A DNA stretch of 58,644 nucleotides from an uncultured Fidelibacterota bacterium (lineage in GTDB: Bacteria; Fidelibacterota; Marinisomatia; Marinisomatales; UBA8229), in NCBI GenBank assembly GCA_913041945.1, contig CAJWIT010000007.1:1-58644 (forward strand), given 5' to 3'. Below, piece after piece: positions 24,423 through 33,100 of this stretch. The translations under genes and the position numbers were made by a program. Every line of letters begins with the position of its first letter. The first letter of the stretch is position 1. The notes beneath the pieces were generated by a model. It was given only the letters and a program-made list of their open reading frames with translations. It made no database searches and had not been told where the DNA came from.

Positions 24423-24734
24423 TTAATCCCACTCAAAACCTGCAGTTTTTCCTGTCTTTAAATTAATTTCAATAGAATTGTAGTCCTGTAATTCCGGCAG
24501 GAAATAATACAACATTTTAAATTCCATCTTCTCATCTATCCAGACAGAATCCGGAAGTCCTAACGTCTCTAAAACCAATTTTTCTGATGGATATTTTTCC
24601 AGAAATGTCCAGACAGTGTAATCACTTTCATGTCCTTGAGGCAAATCCGACGAGATGCCGGCATCTACCGGACTTGATGGTGGTGATGAACAACCTGATA
24701 ATAAAATAAAGACTCCTAAAAGAAATTGTTTCAT
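24423..24734 (-). CDS. Small lipoprotein, BamE/SmpA-like fold suspected
   Basis: A 103-residue protein. ATG at 24734 begins a lipoprotein signal, MKQFLLGVFILLSGCSS, with lipobox LSGC. The frame continues upstream to 24785 but those residues would precede the signal. After a Ser/Pro-rich linker comes FLEKYPSEKLVLETLGLPDSVW, a helix-turn-strand that resembles the start of the BamE/SmpA fold (repeat-and-processivity of GxPD type), and a final beta strand pair ending in GFEWD. The function is unknown. It lies 52 bases upstream of rpe and could share its transcript. Confidence 0.6.
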   Translation of the reverse strand: MKQFLLGVFILLSGCSSPPSSPVDAGISSDLPQGHESDYTVWTFLEKYPSEKLVLETLGLPDSVWIDEKMEFKMLYYFLPELQDYNSIEINLKTGKTAGFEWD

Positions 24735-24844
24735 TCCTTGGAAAGTAAGGATGGAAGAAGAGACAATCAAATAGTGGAATATCAATTTTTATCCTGATAT
24801 ACACAAAATTTATATTAGATTGTTTTTTTTAAAGGAGATAAATA

Positions 24845-25654
24845 ATGTCCGAGATACAACCCAAAAAACACTTCTATTCTGATGAAGAATTTTATACCAG
24901 TCCTGAGGCAAGGTCACTTCGTATTCTATCTGAATATCTTGGCCCACGCCAACGGTTTTCACGAAATCATATTGAGGACACCATCGTTTTTTTTGGTTCT
25001 GCACGATTGGTTTCGAAACAGAAGGCGGAACAGGCCCTGAAAAAAGCGTCCAAATCCCCTTCCAGACAAATGCGGAAAAAACTTGAACACGATTTAACCA
25101 TGAGTCAATATTATGAGGATGCGAAAGCCTTAGCAAAAAAATTAACCTATTGGAGTAAAAAGAGAAAAAACTCCAAACACCGATACATCATCACCTCTGG
25201 TGGAGGCCCCGGCATTATGGAAGCAGCCAACAGAGGAGCTTCCGAGGCAAAGGGATTGACAATTGGTTTAAATATCACTGTGCCCTTTGAACAATCCGGA
25301 AACAAATGGCTTACCCCGGAGCTGTACATGGAATTTCATTATTTTTTCATGCGAAAATTCTGGATGGCGTACCTTGCTAAAGCTTTAGTGGTGTTTCCCG
25401 GCGGTTTCGGAACCCTGGATGAATTGATGGAAATCCTGACTTTGATCCAGACGAAAAAAATAAAGAAATCTATACCCATTGTTCTCTATGGAAAAAATTT
25501 CTGGGATAATACAATAAATTGGGAATATCTCATAAAAGCAGGAACTGTGTCCAAGAAAGATTTAGATCTGTTTACTATTTGTGATTCCGTGGAGGATGCA
25601 TTTACCTTCCTCACTACAAAAATCACAGGCACACACACCGGACCTAATTTCTAA
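24845..25654 (+). CDS. LOG-family protein (nucleoside 5'-monophosphate phosphoribohydrolase fold)
   Basis: A 269-residue Rossmann-fold protein of the LOG/TIGR00730 type (often misnamed lysine decarboxylase). It carries the two diagnostic motifs, GGGPGIMEAANRGA (about 119-132) and PGGFGTLDELMEIL (about 185-198). The N-terminal 45 residues (SLRILSEYLGPRQRF) are typical of the longer bacterial branch. The family hydrolyses nucleotide 5'-monophosphates to the base and ribose-5-phosphate, including cytokinin precursors. The real substrate here is not known. A strong AAAGGAGA precedes the ATG. Confidence 0.9.
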   Translation: MSEIQPKKHFYSDEEFYTSPEARSLRILSEYLGPRQRFSRNHIEDTIVFFGSARLVSKQKAEQALKKASKSPSRQMRKKLEHDLTMSQYYEDAKALAKKLTYWSKKRKNSKHRYIITSGGGPGIMEAANRGASEAKGLTIGLNITVPFEQSGNKWLTPELYMEFHYFFMRKFWMAYLAKALVVFPGGFGTLDELMEILTLIQTKKIKKSIPIVLYGKNFWDNTINWEYLIKAGTVSKKDLDLFTICDSVEDAFTFLTTKITGTHTGPNF

Positions 25655-25659
25655 AAGAT

Positions 25660-26730
25660 TTACTTTCGTTCACTATATCGAATAAATTCAAATAGGAAAA
25701 AAAATATTTTCAATAATTCCTTTATTTGAAAGAATATTCCTCTGTGTGTCGCTATTTCCCGATGTTCATACATATAGGATATTAGCAAACGGCTATCTGC
25801 CAAGCCATCTGCCAATTTTATTGATTCGGTAAAAGGGGACATAGAATCATTAGCTCCGTGCATGACAAATACCTTTTGAGTGACCTGGTCACACCAGTAT
25901 CTTGGAGAAATACTGATAAACTCATCTTGGAATTTTTTCCAAAATAAATCTATGATTCTCTCAATTTCAGAACTGATCTCTCCTCTAAGTATATGAGTGA
26001 TCAGTTCCTTATCTTTCTCTGAGATTTTTTCCAATTCTGTATCAATGCCCTCCTGATCTTCTTGTATACTTAGTTTAAGAATCTTTTGAGCAGTTGTTGT
26101 ATCATATCCCACATCAACTCTGGATAAATAGTTATGAAACAGTACAATTAAACCCCATTCATCTGCCTGTATAATTCTTTCAACTCCATTAACCTCTAGT
26201 TTTCCGGTTAAAAGAAACCGTAGCGCAGTTTCAACATCATAATAGGTGCCATATGCCAGCATTGACTTTGGCGGGTGTTTTTGGAACTCATTTCCCAGGC
26301 TTGCTTTAAGGACCATGGCACCTCCAAAACTGATCCCTATTACAATTATCTTATCTTTATGTACATTTTCCCTCGTTTGTACCCATTGAAAAAAATGTCC
26401 CATCCAACTGACAATTTCAGAGGAAATTATTAATTTTTTCAAAGGAGGAATTCGTGGTAAAAATACCAAGTAACCTGCATCCGACAGTGCCTTAGCCAAC
26501 AAATTCATTGTAGGATGTTCTTCCGCAGATGGTGATGCTCCTGGATAAATTATTAATGTGTGCTCAGTGGAATTTTTTGGATAAAACACCCGCATTGGCG
26601 TGCTTTCATTATTTAGACCGGGATATGATTCGTTCGAGTGAACCAATTTCCTTAAATGTGCATTTTCTCCTCGAACTAATCCGGTTATTATTTTGGCAGT
26701 ACGAAAAAATTTATTTAGTGTACTTGCCAT
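25660..26730 (-). CDS. Alpha/beta hydrolase of unknown substrate
   Basis: A 356-residue cytoplasmic protein with an alpha/beta-hydrolase fold: a HTLIIYPGASPSAEEHP oxyanion segment (about 58-74), the nucleophile elbow GISFGGAMVL (about 130-139, Ser132), a helical insertion of about 100 residues (about 160-260), and then YWCDQVTQKVFVMHGANDSMSPF (about 276-298) with the acid residue. The catalytic His is probably in the C-terminal ATHRGIFFQ. There is no signal peptide. The substrate is unknown. It lies tail-to-tail with the LOG gene, five bases apart, and downstream of the peptidase gene. Confidence 0.75.
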   Translation of the reverse strand: MASTLNKFFRTAKIITGLVRGENAHLRKLVHSNESYPGLNNESTPMRVFYPKNSTEHTLIIYPGASPSAEEHPTMNLLAKALSDAGYLVFLPRIPPLKKLIISSEIVSWMGHFFQWVQTRENVHKDKIIVIGISFGGAMVLKASLGNEFQKHPPKSMLAYGTYYDVETALRFLLTGKLEVNGVERIIQADEWGLIVLFHNYLSRVDVGYDTTTAQKILKLSIQEDQEGIDTELEKISEKDKELITHILRGEISSEIERIIDLFWKKFQDEFISISPRYWCDQVTQKVFVMHGANDSMSPFTESIKLADGLADSRLLISYMYEHREIATHRGIFFQIKELLKIFFFLFEFIRYSERK

Positions 26731-26775
26731 TATTAATATTTCAGAAGAGAAAAACTAAAAATTATGTAAAATACT

Positions 26776-28596
26776 TTAAAGGTCAACTACCAGTGTAATT
26801 TTTTTTCCATTTCGCAGCACATCTACATTGATCCTCTGTCCCGGTTTGCATTCTTCCAATCTATACATATAATCGTAAATATTCTTGACTGGCTTCCCAT
26901 CCATTGCAACGATTACATCTCCCTTTTCAATGCCGGCACGCTTTGCTGGTTTATTGTTTATAACACCATCCACCCGGAGTCCTTCTCCTCCTTCGGATGC
27001 ATAGTCTGGCATGATCCCGAGTGTAACCTTGAACCGGCGCCTGCCGGACGGTTGTTCTTTTGGCCCTGCCTCCTGATATACCAGCGATTCCGGTACATTT
27101 GCTGCCTCAATGATTAAATCATGCACAAATTCTGCAACTAGTTTTTCTCCTGAAAGATTGATTTTTTCCACATCATCTTCAGGAGTATGATAATCTTCAT
27201 GAACACCTGTAAAGAAAAATAATACAGGGATATTTTCAACATAGAAAGATGTATGATCTGATGGGCCATACCCTTCTGAAGAAAGTTTTACATTCAAATC
27301 TTCTCCTTCAGCAAATCGCTGGACAAGGTCACTTAAACCAACAGCAGTACCAGTTCCGCCAACTGTTATTGCTTTTGTGGTCGAATCCAAGCGACCAACC
27401 ATATCCAGATTAAACATCAATTTGATCTTTCCTAAGTCTACCAATGGATTATTTACAAAATATTTAGAACCCAACAGTCCCATTTCTTCCGCTCCGAAAG
27501 AAAGAAACAGGATGCTTCTTTTCAATTTTGTTTGTTCTGCTTTCAGTTTTTCTATTATTTCAAGGATGGCAGCAACTCCCGAAGCGTTATCATCTGCACC
27601 ATTATGAATTACCAATGTGTCTGGTCTTCGCGAACCGGAATGTGCACCTCCAAATCCCAGATGATCATAATGAGCACCGATAACAATAATTTCCTCTTTT
27701 AACCTCGGGTCACTTCCGTAGAGAATTCCTGCAACATTCTGAGTTGTAACCGTTTGCTTCACCAGATCGGTTGATGCTGTAATTTCTTCCTGTACGATGA
27801 AACTAACCGGTTTTCTGTCGCTGATCAAACGCTGTTCCAGTTGTGAAATAGTATAACCGCTTTCCTTGATGATCCTATTTGCTACAGATCGTTTAATGTG
27901 AATTGCATGAATCGCTGAACCGCTTTGGCTTTGGTCATACACAAGTGGAATCAGCTCGTCGGCTTCGTCAAATTCCGGGCCGGATAAAAACAAAATACCA
28001 GCTGCTCCGTGATCACGAGCTACCAGGGTTTTTTTCCGAAGGGAACTGTGTTCAGAAAATATACCATGGGGATTGTCCTCCGGGTCGCCTCGGAGCACCA
28101 TAACCCATTTCCCGGTTACATCTAACCCGCTATAGTCGTTCCATGAAATACTGTCGGTTTTGACATCAAATCCATATCCTGCAAAAATGACAGGCGCGGT
28201 TACGTCCCCGTTTTCGGAAAAAGAAAGGGGAGTAAAATCCATTTCTGCTTCTCCATTAAAGTCTTTAAACCTGAAAGTATTATTGTCCCCGGCACTGATT
28301 GAAGTGACCACATCAAAATATTGAAAACTGTTCTTCTCTATTGGAGATAACCCGGTTTTTGAGATTTCCTCTGCAATATATTCTGCAGCAATTCTACCGC
28401 CACCTGTACCGGGCTTTCTCCCCTCTAATGAATCAGAAGCAAGAAATGCGATATGCTGTTTAAGCTCATGAATGGTAATCTCTGGAGATATTTCCTTCTT
28501 GGCTACAGAATCAATAATGGTTTTTGGACTATAACACCCACAGATAAAAAGAAGGGAAAATAGCGATACTATAAGCTGTAATTTTCGTTTCATCAT
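26776..28596 (-). CDS. M28-family zinc aminopeptidase lipoprotein with PA and PDZ domains
   Basis: A 606-residue envelope protein. The signal peptide ends in a lipobox-like FICGC (Cys21 as lipid site). A PA (protease-associated) domain occupies roughly 110-255. The M28 catalytic core shows all zinc ligands: GAHYDHLGFG (about 305), NGADDNASGVAAILE (about 332), LSFGAEEMGLLGS (about 365), FNLDMVGRLD (about 394) and HEDYHTPEDD (about 470). The C-terminal 90 residues form a PDZ domain (GLRVDGVINNKPAKRAGIEKGDVIVAMDG). It should cleave N-terminal residues from peptides outside the inner membrane. Confidence 0.93.
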   Translation of the reverse strand: MMKRKLQLIVSLFSLLFICGCYSPKTIIDSVAKKEISPEITIHELKQHIAFLASDSLEGRKPGTGGGRIAAEYIAEEISKTGLSPIEKNSFQYFDVVTSISAGDNNTFRFKDFNGEAEMDFTPLSFSENGDVTAPVIFAGYGFDVKTDSISWNDYSGLDVTGKWVMVLRGDPEDNPHGIFSEHSSLRKKTLVARDHGAAGILFLSGPEFDEADELIPLVYDQSQSGSAIHAIHIKRSVANRIIKESGYTISQLEQRLISDRKPVSFIVQEEITASTDLVKQTVTTQNVAGILYGSDPRLKEEIIVIGAHYDHLGFGGAHSGSRRPDTLVIHNGADDNASGVAAILEIIEKLKAEQTKLKRSILFLSFGAEEMGLLGSKYFVNNPLVDLGKIKLMFNLDMVGRLDSTTKAITVGGTGTAVGLSDLVQRFAEGEDLNVKLSSEGYGPSDHTSFYVENIPVLFFFTGVHEDYHTPEDDVEKINLSGEKLVAEFVHDLIIEAANVPESLVYQEAGPKEQPSGRRRFKVTLGIMPDYASEGGEGLRVDGVINNKPAKRAGIEKGDVIVAMDGKPVKNIYDYMYRLEECKPGQRINVDVLRNGKKITLVVDL

Positions 28597-28665
28597 GTAT
28601 GAATTTACATTTTTACAACTAGATGGGGTTGGGAATAATATCGAATATTTCCCAGTATGTTTTGT

Positions 28666-29382
28666 CTATAAATGAATCCCTAAAATCATCCGCAACATGA
28701 ACTCAGGCTTATTATTTATTATTTTAGTAAGTGAAAATGCAGAACCCAAAGCAACCCAAAAGGTGTCTTTCCCATGGGAAATGACGGGCCCCAGGTAATG
28801 ACCGTTTTTTCCGCCTTTTATTTCCAAACCAATTCTAAGAAGCTCATTAATTCTGTAACAACTACCGGCATTATATTTTAATTCATATTCCTTTTCTCCA
28901 TCTTCATACTCGATTTCAAAGACAGGATTTATTGCATAATGAAATGATTCAAAATCTTTTGCTAAAATTAATTTACCTTCAAGAACATGCTTGGTAAAAT
29001 CGGGTTTTCCTTTATATTCAAAATACAATAACGGATCCATCAAATATTGATTCTTCTCTCCAAACTTGTAACGGGCACGTAATTTATACCCTGAATATTG
29101 AAATGCACCACCAGCGGGCTGCTCAAAATTCTGATAAATAGAAAAATCAAATTTATCATTCATCCCGAACTCGAACTCAATATTATGAACAGTTGTAACT
29201 GATCCGGCTAAAGAATCCATTTTTGGTGCTTTAAAAGTAAGGTAGTGTTCAAATTCTGCCTTACCTCTCTCCATAGTTTTGTATTCGTACGTCCAGACAT
29301 AGGATCGATTATCACCCTTAATAATAGATGAGGTGAGAGCCAAAAAAGCTATCAGAACAGGTTTTATTTTACAGTATGTCAA
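28666..29382 (-). CDS. Predicted outer-membrane beta-barrel protein
   Basis: A 238-residue protein with a signal-like N-terminus (KIKPVLIAFLALTSSIIKG) and alternating strand patterns throughout, ending in FMLRMILGIHL. Strands such as FDFSIYQNFEQPAG and LLYFEYKGKPDF resemble small outer-membrane barrels that carry DUF-type annotations. I do not recognise the family. The start is TTG at 29382 because AAAGGA lies at the right distance; the frame runs further upstream to 29439 but without a binding site. It is divergent from the TetR gene, so the two promoters share 140 bases. Confidence 0.6.
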   Translation of the reverse strand: MTYCKIKPVLIAFLALTSSIIKGDNRSYVWTYEYKTMERGKAEFEHYLTFKAPKMDSLAGSVTTVHNIEFEFGMNDKFDFSIYQNFEQPAGGAFQYSGYKLRARYKFGEKNQYLMDPLLYFEYKGKPDFTKHVLEGKLILAKDFESFHYAINPVFEIEYEDGEKEYELKYNAGSCYRINELLRIGLEIKGGKNGHYLGPVISHGKDTFWVALGSAFSLTKIINNKPEFMLRMILGIHL

Positions 29383-29469
29383 TTGATTTTCCTTTATATT
29401 ATTGTTATTGAGACTTATTATCAATAGAGAATATAACATAAATTATGCATAGTCAATACACTTTTTTTC

Positions 29470-29498
29470 TTGACTAGAAAAGAAATAAACAGTAAACT
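29470..29498 (+). promoter_or_regulatory. Sigma70-type promoter of the fatty-acid operon
   Basis: TTGACT (29470-29475) and TAAACT (29493-29498) are separated by 17 bases. This predicts transcription starting near 29505, inside the operator, and a leader of only about 18 bases before the tetR ATG at 29523, with no ribosome binding site. Confidence 0.6.
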
Positions 29499-29518
29499 AA
29501 ACTGACCGGTCGGTTTAG
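29497..29518. promoter_or_regulatory. TetR-type palindromic operator
   Basis: A 22-bp palindrome with its centre at ACC|GGT (29505-29510) and arms CTAAAC and GTTTAG. Only one base pair out of eleven is broken. It overlaps the -10 box and the predicted start point, four bases before tetR. The core TGACCGGTCG is typical of TetR operators, including regulators of fatty-acid genes. Self-repression of the whole operon is the natural reading. Confidence 0.8.
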
Positions 29519-29522
29519 ATTT

Positions 29523-30155
29523 ATGAATAATACCAGACAAATTCAGCGAAAAGAACAAATCATGGACGCAGCTCTTAAAGTTATCATAAGCAAAGGATAT
29601 GAAAACAGTAGGATGGATGATATTGTCGATCTCTCCAGTATGAGCAAAGGAGCTATTTACTGGTATTATAAATCTAAAAAAGAAGTATACCTGAATTTAG
29701 TCAACTACTGGGTCATCAAATACAGCACCGTGATTAACCATATCGTTGAAGAAGACGATTCCGCTGCTGATCAATTAAAAGATGTATTTGACTATTTTAT
29801 CCTGCAATATGAACAAGACCCTTCAGCCTTTAAAGCATTGGTGGAGTTCTGGTCTCTTGCAGGACGAGATGAAGATTTTCACAAGAAGGTCGATAGGGTA
29901 TATACAAAATTTTTAGAGTTTCTTGAGAGGATCATTAATAAGGGAGTAAAATCAGGAGAATTTAAAAATTTAGACGTTCGTGTTACTGCTCTTTCCATTA
30001 TGGTTAACATCGAAGGAATTATCTGGTTTACACTATTTGACGCTCACGGCCTTAGTGCGAGAGAATATATCAATACAATTACCAATTTTATTTTATCCGG
30101 TTTAATCAATAAATCTAGTGGCAAAGGATCTGTGAATGAATTCAGCAATAAATAA
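29523..30155 (+). CDS. TetR-family regulator of the beta-oxidation operon
   Basis: A 210-residue TetR-type repressor. The N-terminal helix-turn-helix occupies about 8-55 (QIMDAALKVIISKGYENSRMDDIVDLSSMSKGAIYWYYKSKKEVYLNLV pattern, given here only as position). The C-terminal ligand-binding domain has the shape of the fatty-acid/acyl-CoA responsive branch (TetR_C-like, with PSAFKALVEFWSLAGRDEDF near 100). It precedes acyl-CoA dehydrogenase with a 20-base overlap and has a palindromic operator directly upstream. I infer that long-chain acyl-CoA releases it from the DNA, as for FadR of Bacillus. Confidence 0.88.
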   Translation: MNNTRQIQRKEQIMDAALKVIISKGYENSRMDDIVDLSSMSKGAIYWYYKSKKEVYLNLVNYWVIKYSTVINHIVEEDDSAADQLKDVFDYFILQYEQDPSAFKALVEFWSLAGRDEDFHKKVDRVYTKFLEFLERIINKGVKSGEFKNLDVRVTALSIMVNIEGIIWFTLFDAHGLSAREYINTITNFILSGLINKSSGKGSVNEFSNK

Positions 30156-31923
30156 ATATAAAACAGGAGGCTGCTTCCTTATACAGCCAATAGGAGAACA
30201 CCCCATATTTACCAGGGAACAATTTTCTGATGAACACGGCGAAATTGAAAAAATGGTTAAGGAATTTGCAAGAAAACGAGTTTTAGAAAATAAAGAAGAA
30301 ATTGAAAAATTCAATAAAGAGCTAAGCTTGAGTCTTATTCGAGAAATTGGAGAATTAGGTTTATTAGGTGTTAATATTCCTGAAGAGTATGGAGGGATGG
30401 ATCTTGATAAGATTACATCTGCTATTGTTGCTGAATCACTTATGGCCGGGAGTTCTGCTTCTTTTATAGTTACGTGGAGCGTTCAAACTGGGATAGGATC
30501 TCTCCCAATTGTTTGGTTTGGTACACCAGAACAAAAAGAAAAATATCTCCCAAAACTTGTTACTGGAGAATGGATAGGTGCGTATGGTCTTACAGAGCCT
30601 TCTGCAGGTTCAGATGCCCTTTCTGGGAAGACAAGCGCTGTCCTTTCTGACGATGGAAAATACTATATCCTGAATGGGGAAAAAATCTTCATCTCAAATG
30701 GGGGCTGGGGTCAGGTATATATAGTTTTTGCACAGGTAGAAGGAGATAAATTCAGCGCATTTATTGTTGAGCGGGATACACCAGGTTTTGGGATAGGTGC
30801 TGAGGAGAAGAAAATGGGTATGAAGGGCAGTTCCACCACTTCACTTACTTTCACAGATGCAAAAGTACCTGTGGGAAACCTGTTATATAAAGTTGGCAAG
30901 GGAGCAACCATTGCGTTCAATACATTAAATATGGGAAGGTTTAAACTAGCTGCTTCGGATTTAGGGGGTGCCAAAATAATAACTTCAGGGGCTATTAATT
31001 ATGGTCTTGAAAGGAGACAATTTGGACAGGCCATCACTAACTTCGATGTTATCAAAGGCAAAATAGCAGATATGGTAATTCGCAGTTTCGCTGCTGACAG
31101 CATGATCTACCGCACTATTGGACTTATTCAAGATGCGACAGATCTCCTGGATAAGTCTGATCCTGATTATTATATTCATATGGGCGAAGCAACAGAGCGG
31201 TATGCTATCGAAGCGTCTATGGCAAAAGTGTATGGAAGCGAAACTGCAGCACTCTGCGCTGATAATGGAGTTCAGATATTGGGAGGATACGGTTTTATTG
31301 AAGAATACCCAATGGCTGGGGCTTATAGGGACGCACGCATAGATCGAATATGGGAAGGAACTAATGAAATAAACAGACAAATCATCACTGGTTATATGAT
31401 AAAAAAAACTCTTATGGAAGAACTCCCTATTCGAGATGCCATCCAAAAACTCGATGATTTTCTTGCTCAGGAGGAGAAGCCAAGCGAAAACGAAATTCTT
31501 AACCTTGAAGCCCAGGCCATTGAAACAGGAAAACGCCTGGCTCTCTACTTATTTCATGAAGCACTTTGTCAGTTTGGACAGGATTTACAACACGAACAAC
31601 AGCTCTCAGAGATCTTGGCAAATATGTTTATAGAAATATACACAGCAGAGAGCACCATTGCACGGGTTCAGCAAGGTGTGGGAAAAATTAATCTGGAAGG
31701 TACTGCTGTAGATGTTTCTAAAGTTCATACAGCAGAAGTTTGCCTGAAACTTTTAAATTTTGCCCTTACAGGGTTGAACGGAATTTATCGTGCCCATCTT
31801 TCAGAAAAAATTATTGATGACCTTAGAATCTTTCAAACCAAGATGCTTTTATCAACTGACATTATCGGACTAAAACGGCGAATAGCAGAAAAAGCATATG
31901 TTAAGAAGGATTATCCATTTTAG
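30136..31923 (+). CDS. Acyl-CoA dehydrogenase (fadE type, long C-terminal form)
   Basis: A 595-residue acyl-CoA dehydrogenase. The core fold is at about 25-400: GELGLLGVNIPEEYGG (about 70), YGLTEPSAGSDALSGKT (about 151), IFISNGGWGQVY (about 183), KMGMKGSSTTSLTF (about 232), RRQFGQAI (about 295) and ILGGYGFIEEYPMAGAYRDARIDRIWEGTNEI (about 382-412). A C-terminal extension of about 180 residues is typical of the Bacteroidetes-type long enzymes. It oxidises acyl-CoA to enoyl-CoA. The ATG lies inside the tetR end and has AAAGG seven bases upstream, indicating translational coupling. Confidence 0.94.
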   Translation: MNSAINKYKTGGCFLIQPIGEHPIFTREQFSDEHGEIEKMVKEFARKRVLENKEEIEKFNKELSLSLIREIGELGLLGVNIPEEYGGMDLDKITSAIVAESLMAGSSASFIVTWSVQTGIGSLPIVWFGTPEQKEKYLPKLVTGEWIGAYGLTEPSAGSDALSGKTSAVLSDDGKYYILNGEKIFISNGGWGQVYIVFAQVEGDKFSAFIVERDTPGFGIGAEEKKMGMKGSSTTSLTFTDAKVPVGNLLYKVGKGATIAFNTLNMGRFKLAASDLGGAKIITSGAINYGLERRQFGQAITNFDVIKGKIADMVIRSFAADSMIYRTIGLIQDATDLLDKSDPDYYIHMGEATERYAIEASMAKVYGSETAALCADNGVQILGGYGFIEEYPMAGAYRDARIDRIWEGTNEINRQIITGYMIKKTLMEELPIRDAIQKLDDFLAQEEKPSENEILNLEAQAIETGKRLALYLFHEALCQFGQDLQHEQQLSEILANMFIEIYTAESTIARVQQGVGKINLEGTAVDVSKVHTAEVCLKLLNFALTGLNGIYRAHLSEKIIDDLRIFQTKMLLSTDIIGLKRRIAEKAYVKKDYPF

Positions 31924-31947
31924 AAAAAATATATTCAGGAGTCTATT

Positions 31948-33084
31948 TTGAATAATAAATCAGTTATCATCGATGCAGTTCGCTCTCCCATTGGTATCAA
32001 AAATGGCAATTTGATTGGCGTCCGCCCTGATGATCTGGCAGCCCAAGTTATAAAAGGTCTATTGGCAAGAAACCTCGAAGTAAAACCGGAAAAAATTGAA
32101 GACGTGGTCGTAGGCTGTGCTTTCCCGGAGGGGCCACAAGGGATGATTATCGGACGATCAGTAGGAGTTCTCGCAGGGTTGCCGATTGAAACAGCAGGAA
32201 AAGTGGTTAACCGCTTCTGCGGCTCCTCCATGGATGCTCTCCATCAATTAAGCACCTCCATAGAAAGCGGTGATATTGACGTAGGCCTTGCTGTAGGTGT
32301 TGAAGATATGTTCTCTGTTCCCATGGGTGGTTTTGCCCCGGACTTTCACCCAGAGCTCGCAGAACAGGAATTCTACATCGGGATGGGAGAAACAGCAGAA
32401 AATCTTGCAAAAGATGGAAATATTTCCCGGAAGGATCAGGAGGAATTTTCTATCCAGTCTCATCAAAAATCTCTTAAAGCATCAGCCGAAGGAAAATTTG
32501 ATAACGAGTTGATCCCTATTGATGTTTATGGAGAAACAACAGTTGAAAAAGATGAGGGCCCCCGGGAACCTGACATGGAAAAAATAAAAAACCTAAAACC
32601 AGCTTTTATAGAAAACGGAACCATCACCGCTGCCACGAGCAGTCCCATTTCAATAGGAGCATCCGCCATATTAATTACCAGTGGTGACTTTGCTGAAAAA
32701 AATAAATTAAAAGTCCGGGCCAAGGTTGTCTCAAGAGCTGTTGCCGGCGTAGAATGGACACACATGGGCAAGGGACCTCTTCCTGCTACCAAAAAGGCTT
32801 TGAAAAAAGCTGAGCTTACATTAGATGATATCAACGCTATCGAATTAAATGAGGCTTTTGCCGCCCAATCCCTGTATGTCATCCGAGAGGGGGGCTGGGA
32901 TATGGATAAAGTTAATTTCAATGGAGGAGCGATTGCCTTGGGGCATCCTTTGGGATGTTCTGGAACACGAATTATTACTACCCTCATCAACGTTCTGGAA
33001 CAGAATGATCTATCCTGCGGTCTGGCGACTATGTGTATTGGCAGTGGACAGGGGATAGCAACAGTTATCAAACGACCATCCTAA
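31948..33084 (+). CDS. Acetyl-CoA acyltransferase (thiolase)
   Basis: A 378-residue thiolase with all three catalytic elements: NRFCGSSMDAL with nucleophile Cys91, GGAIALGHPLGCSG with the catalytic His (about 333-346), and TMCIGSGQGIA with the second Cys (about 364-374). NEAFAAQSL is also present. It cleaves 3-ketoacyl-CoA, the last step of beta-oxidation. The start codon is TTG at 31948, preceded by AGGAG at a good distance. It is the second enzyme of the operon. Confidence 0.95.
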   Translation: MNNKSVIIDAVRSPIGIKNGNLIGVRPDDLAAQVIKGLLARNLEVKPEKIEDVVVGCAFPEGPQGMIIGRSVGVLAGLPIETAGKVVNRFCGSSMDALHQLSTSIESGDIDVGLAVGVEDMFSVPMGGFAPDFHPELAEQEFYIGMGETAENLAKDGNISRKDQEEFSIQSHQKSLKASAEGKFDNELIPIDVYGETTVEKDEGPREPDMEKIKNLKPAFIENGTITAATSSPISIGASAILITSGDFAEKNKLKVRAKVVSRAVAGVEWTHMGKGPLPATKKALKKAELTLDDINAIELNEAFAAQSLYVIREGGWDMDKVNFNGGAIALGHPLGCSGTRIITTLINVLEQNDLSCGLATMCIGSGQGIATVIKRPS

Positions 33085-33100
33085 ATAATAAGGAATTTAT

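Noticed and set aside
32526-33071. 181-codon minus-strand open frame opposite the thiolase gene
   Set aside because: It is antisense to strongly conserved thiolase motifs with no recognised domain.
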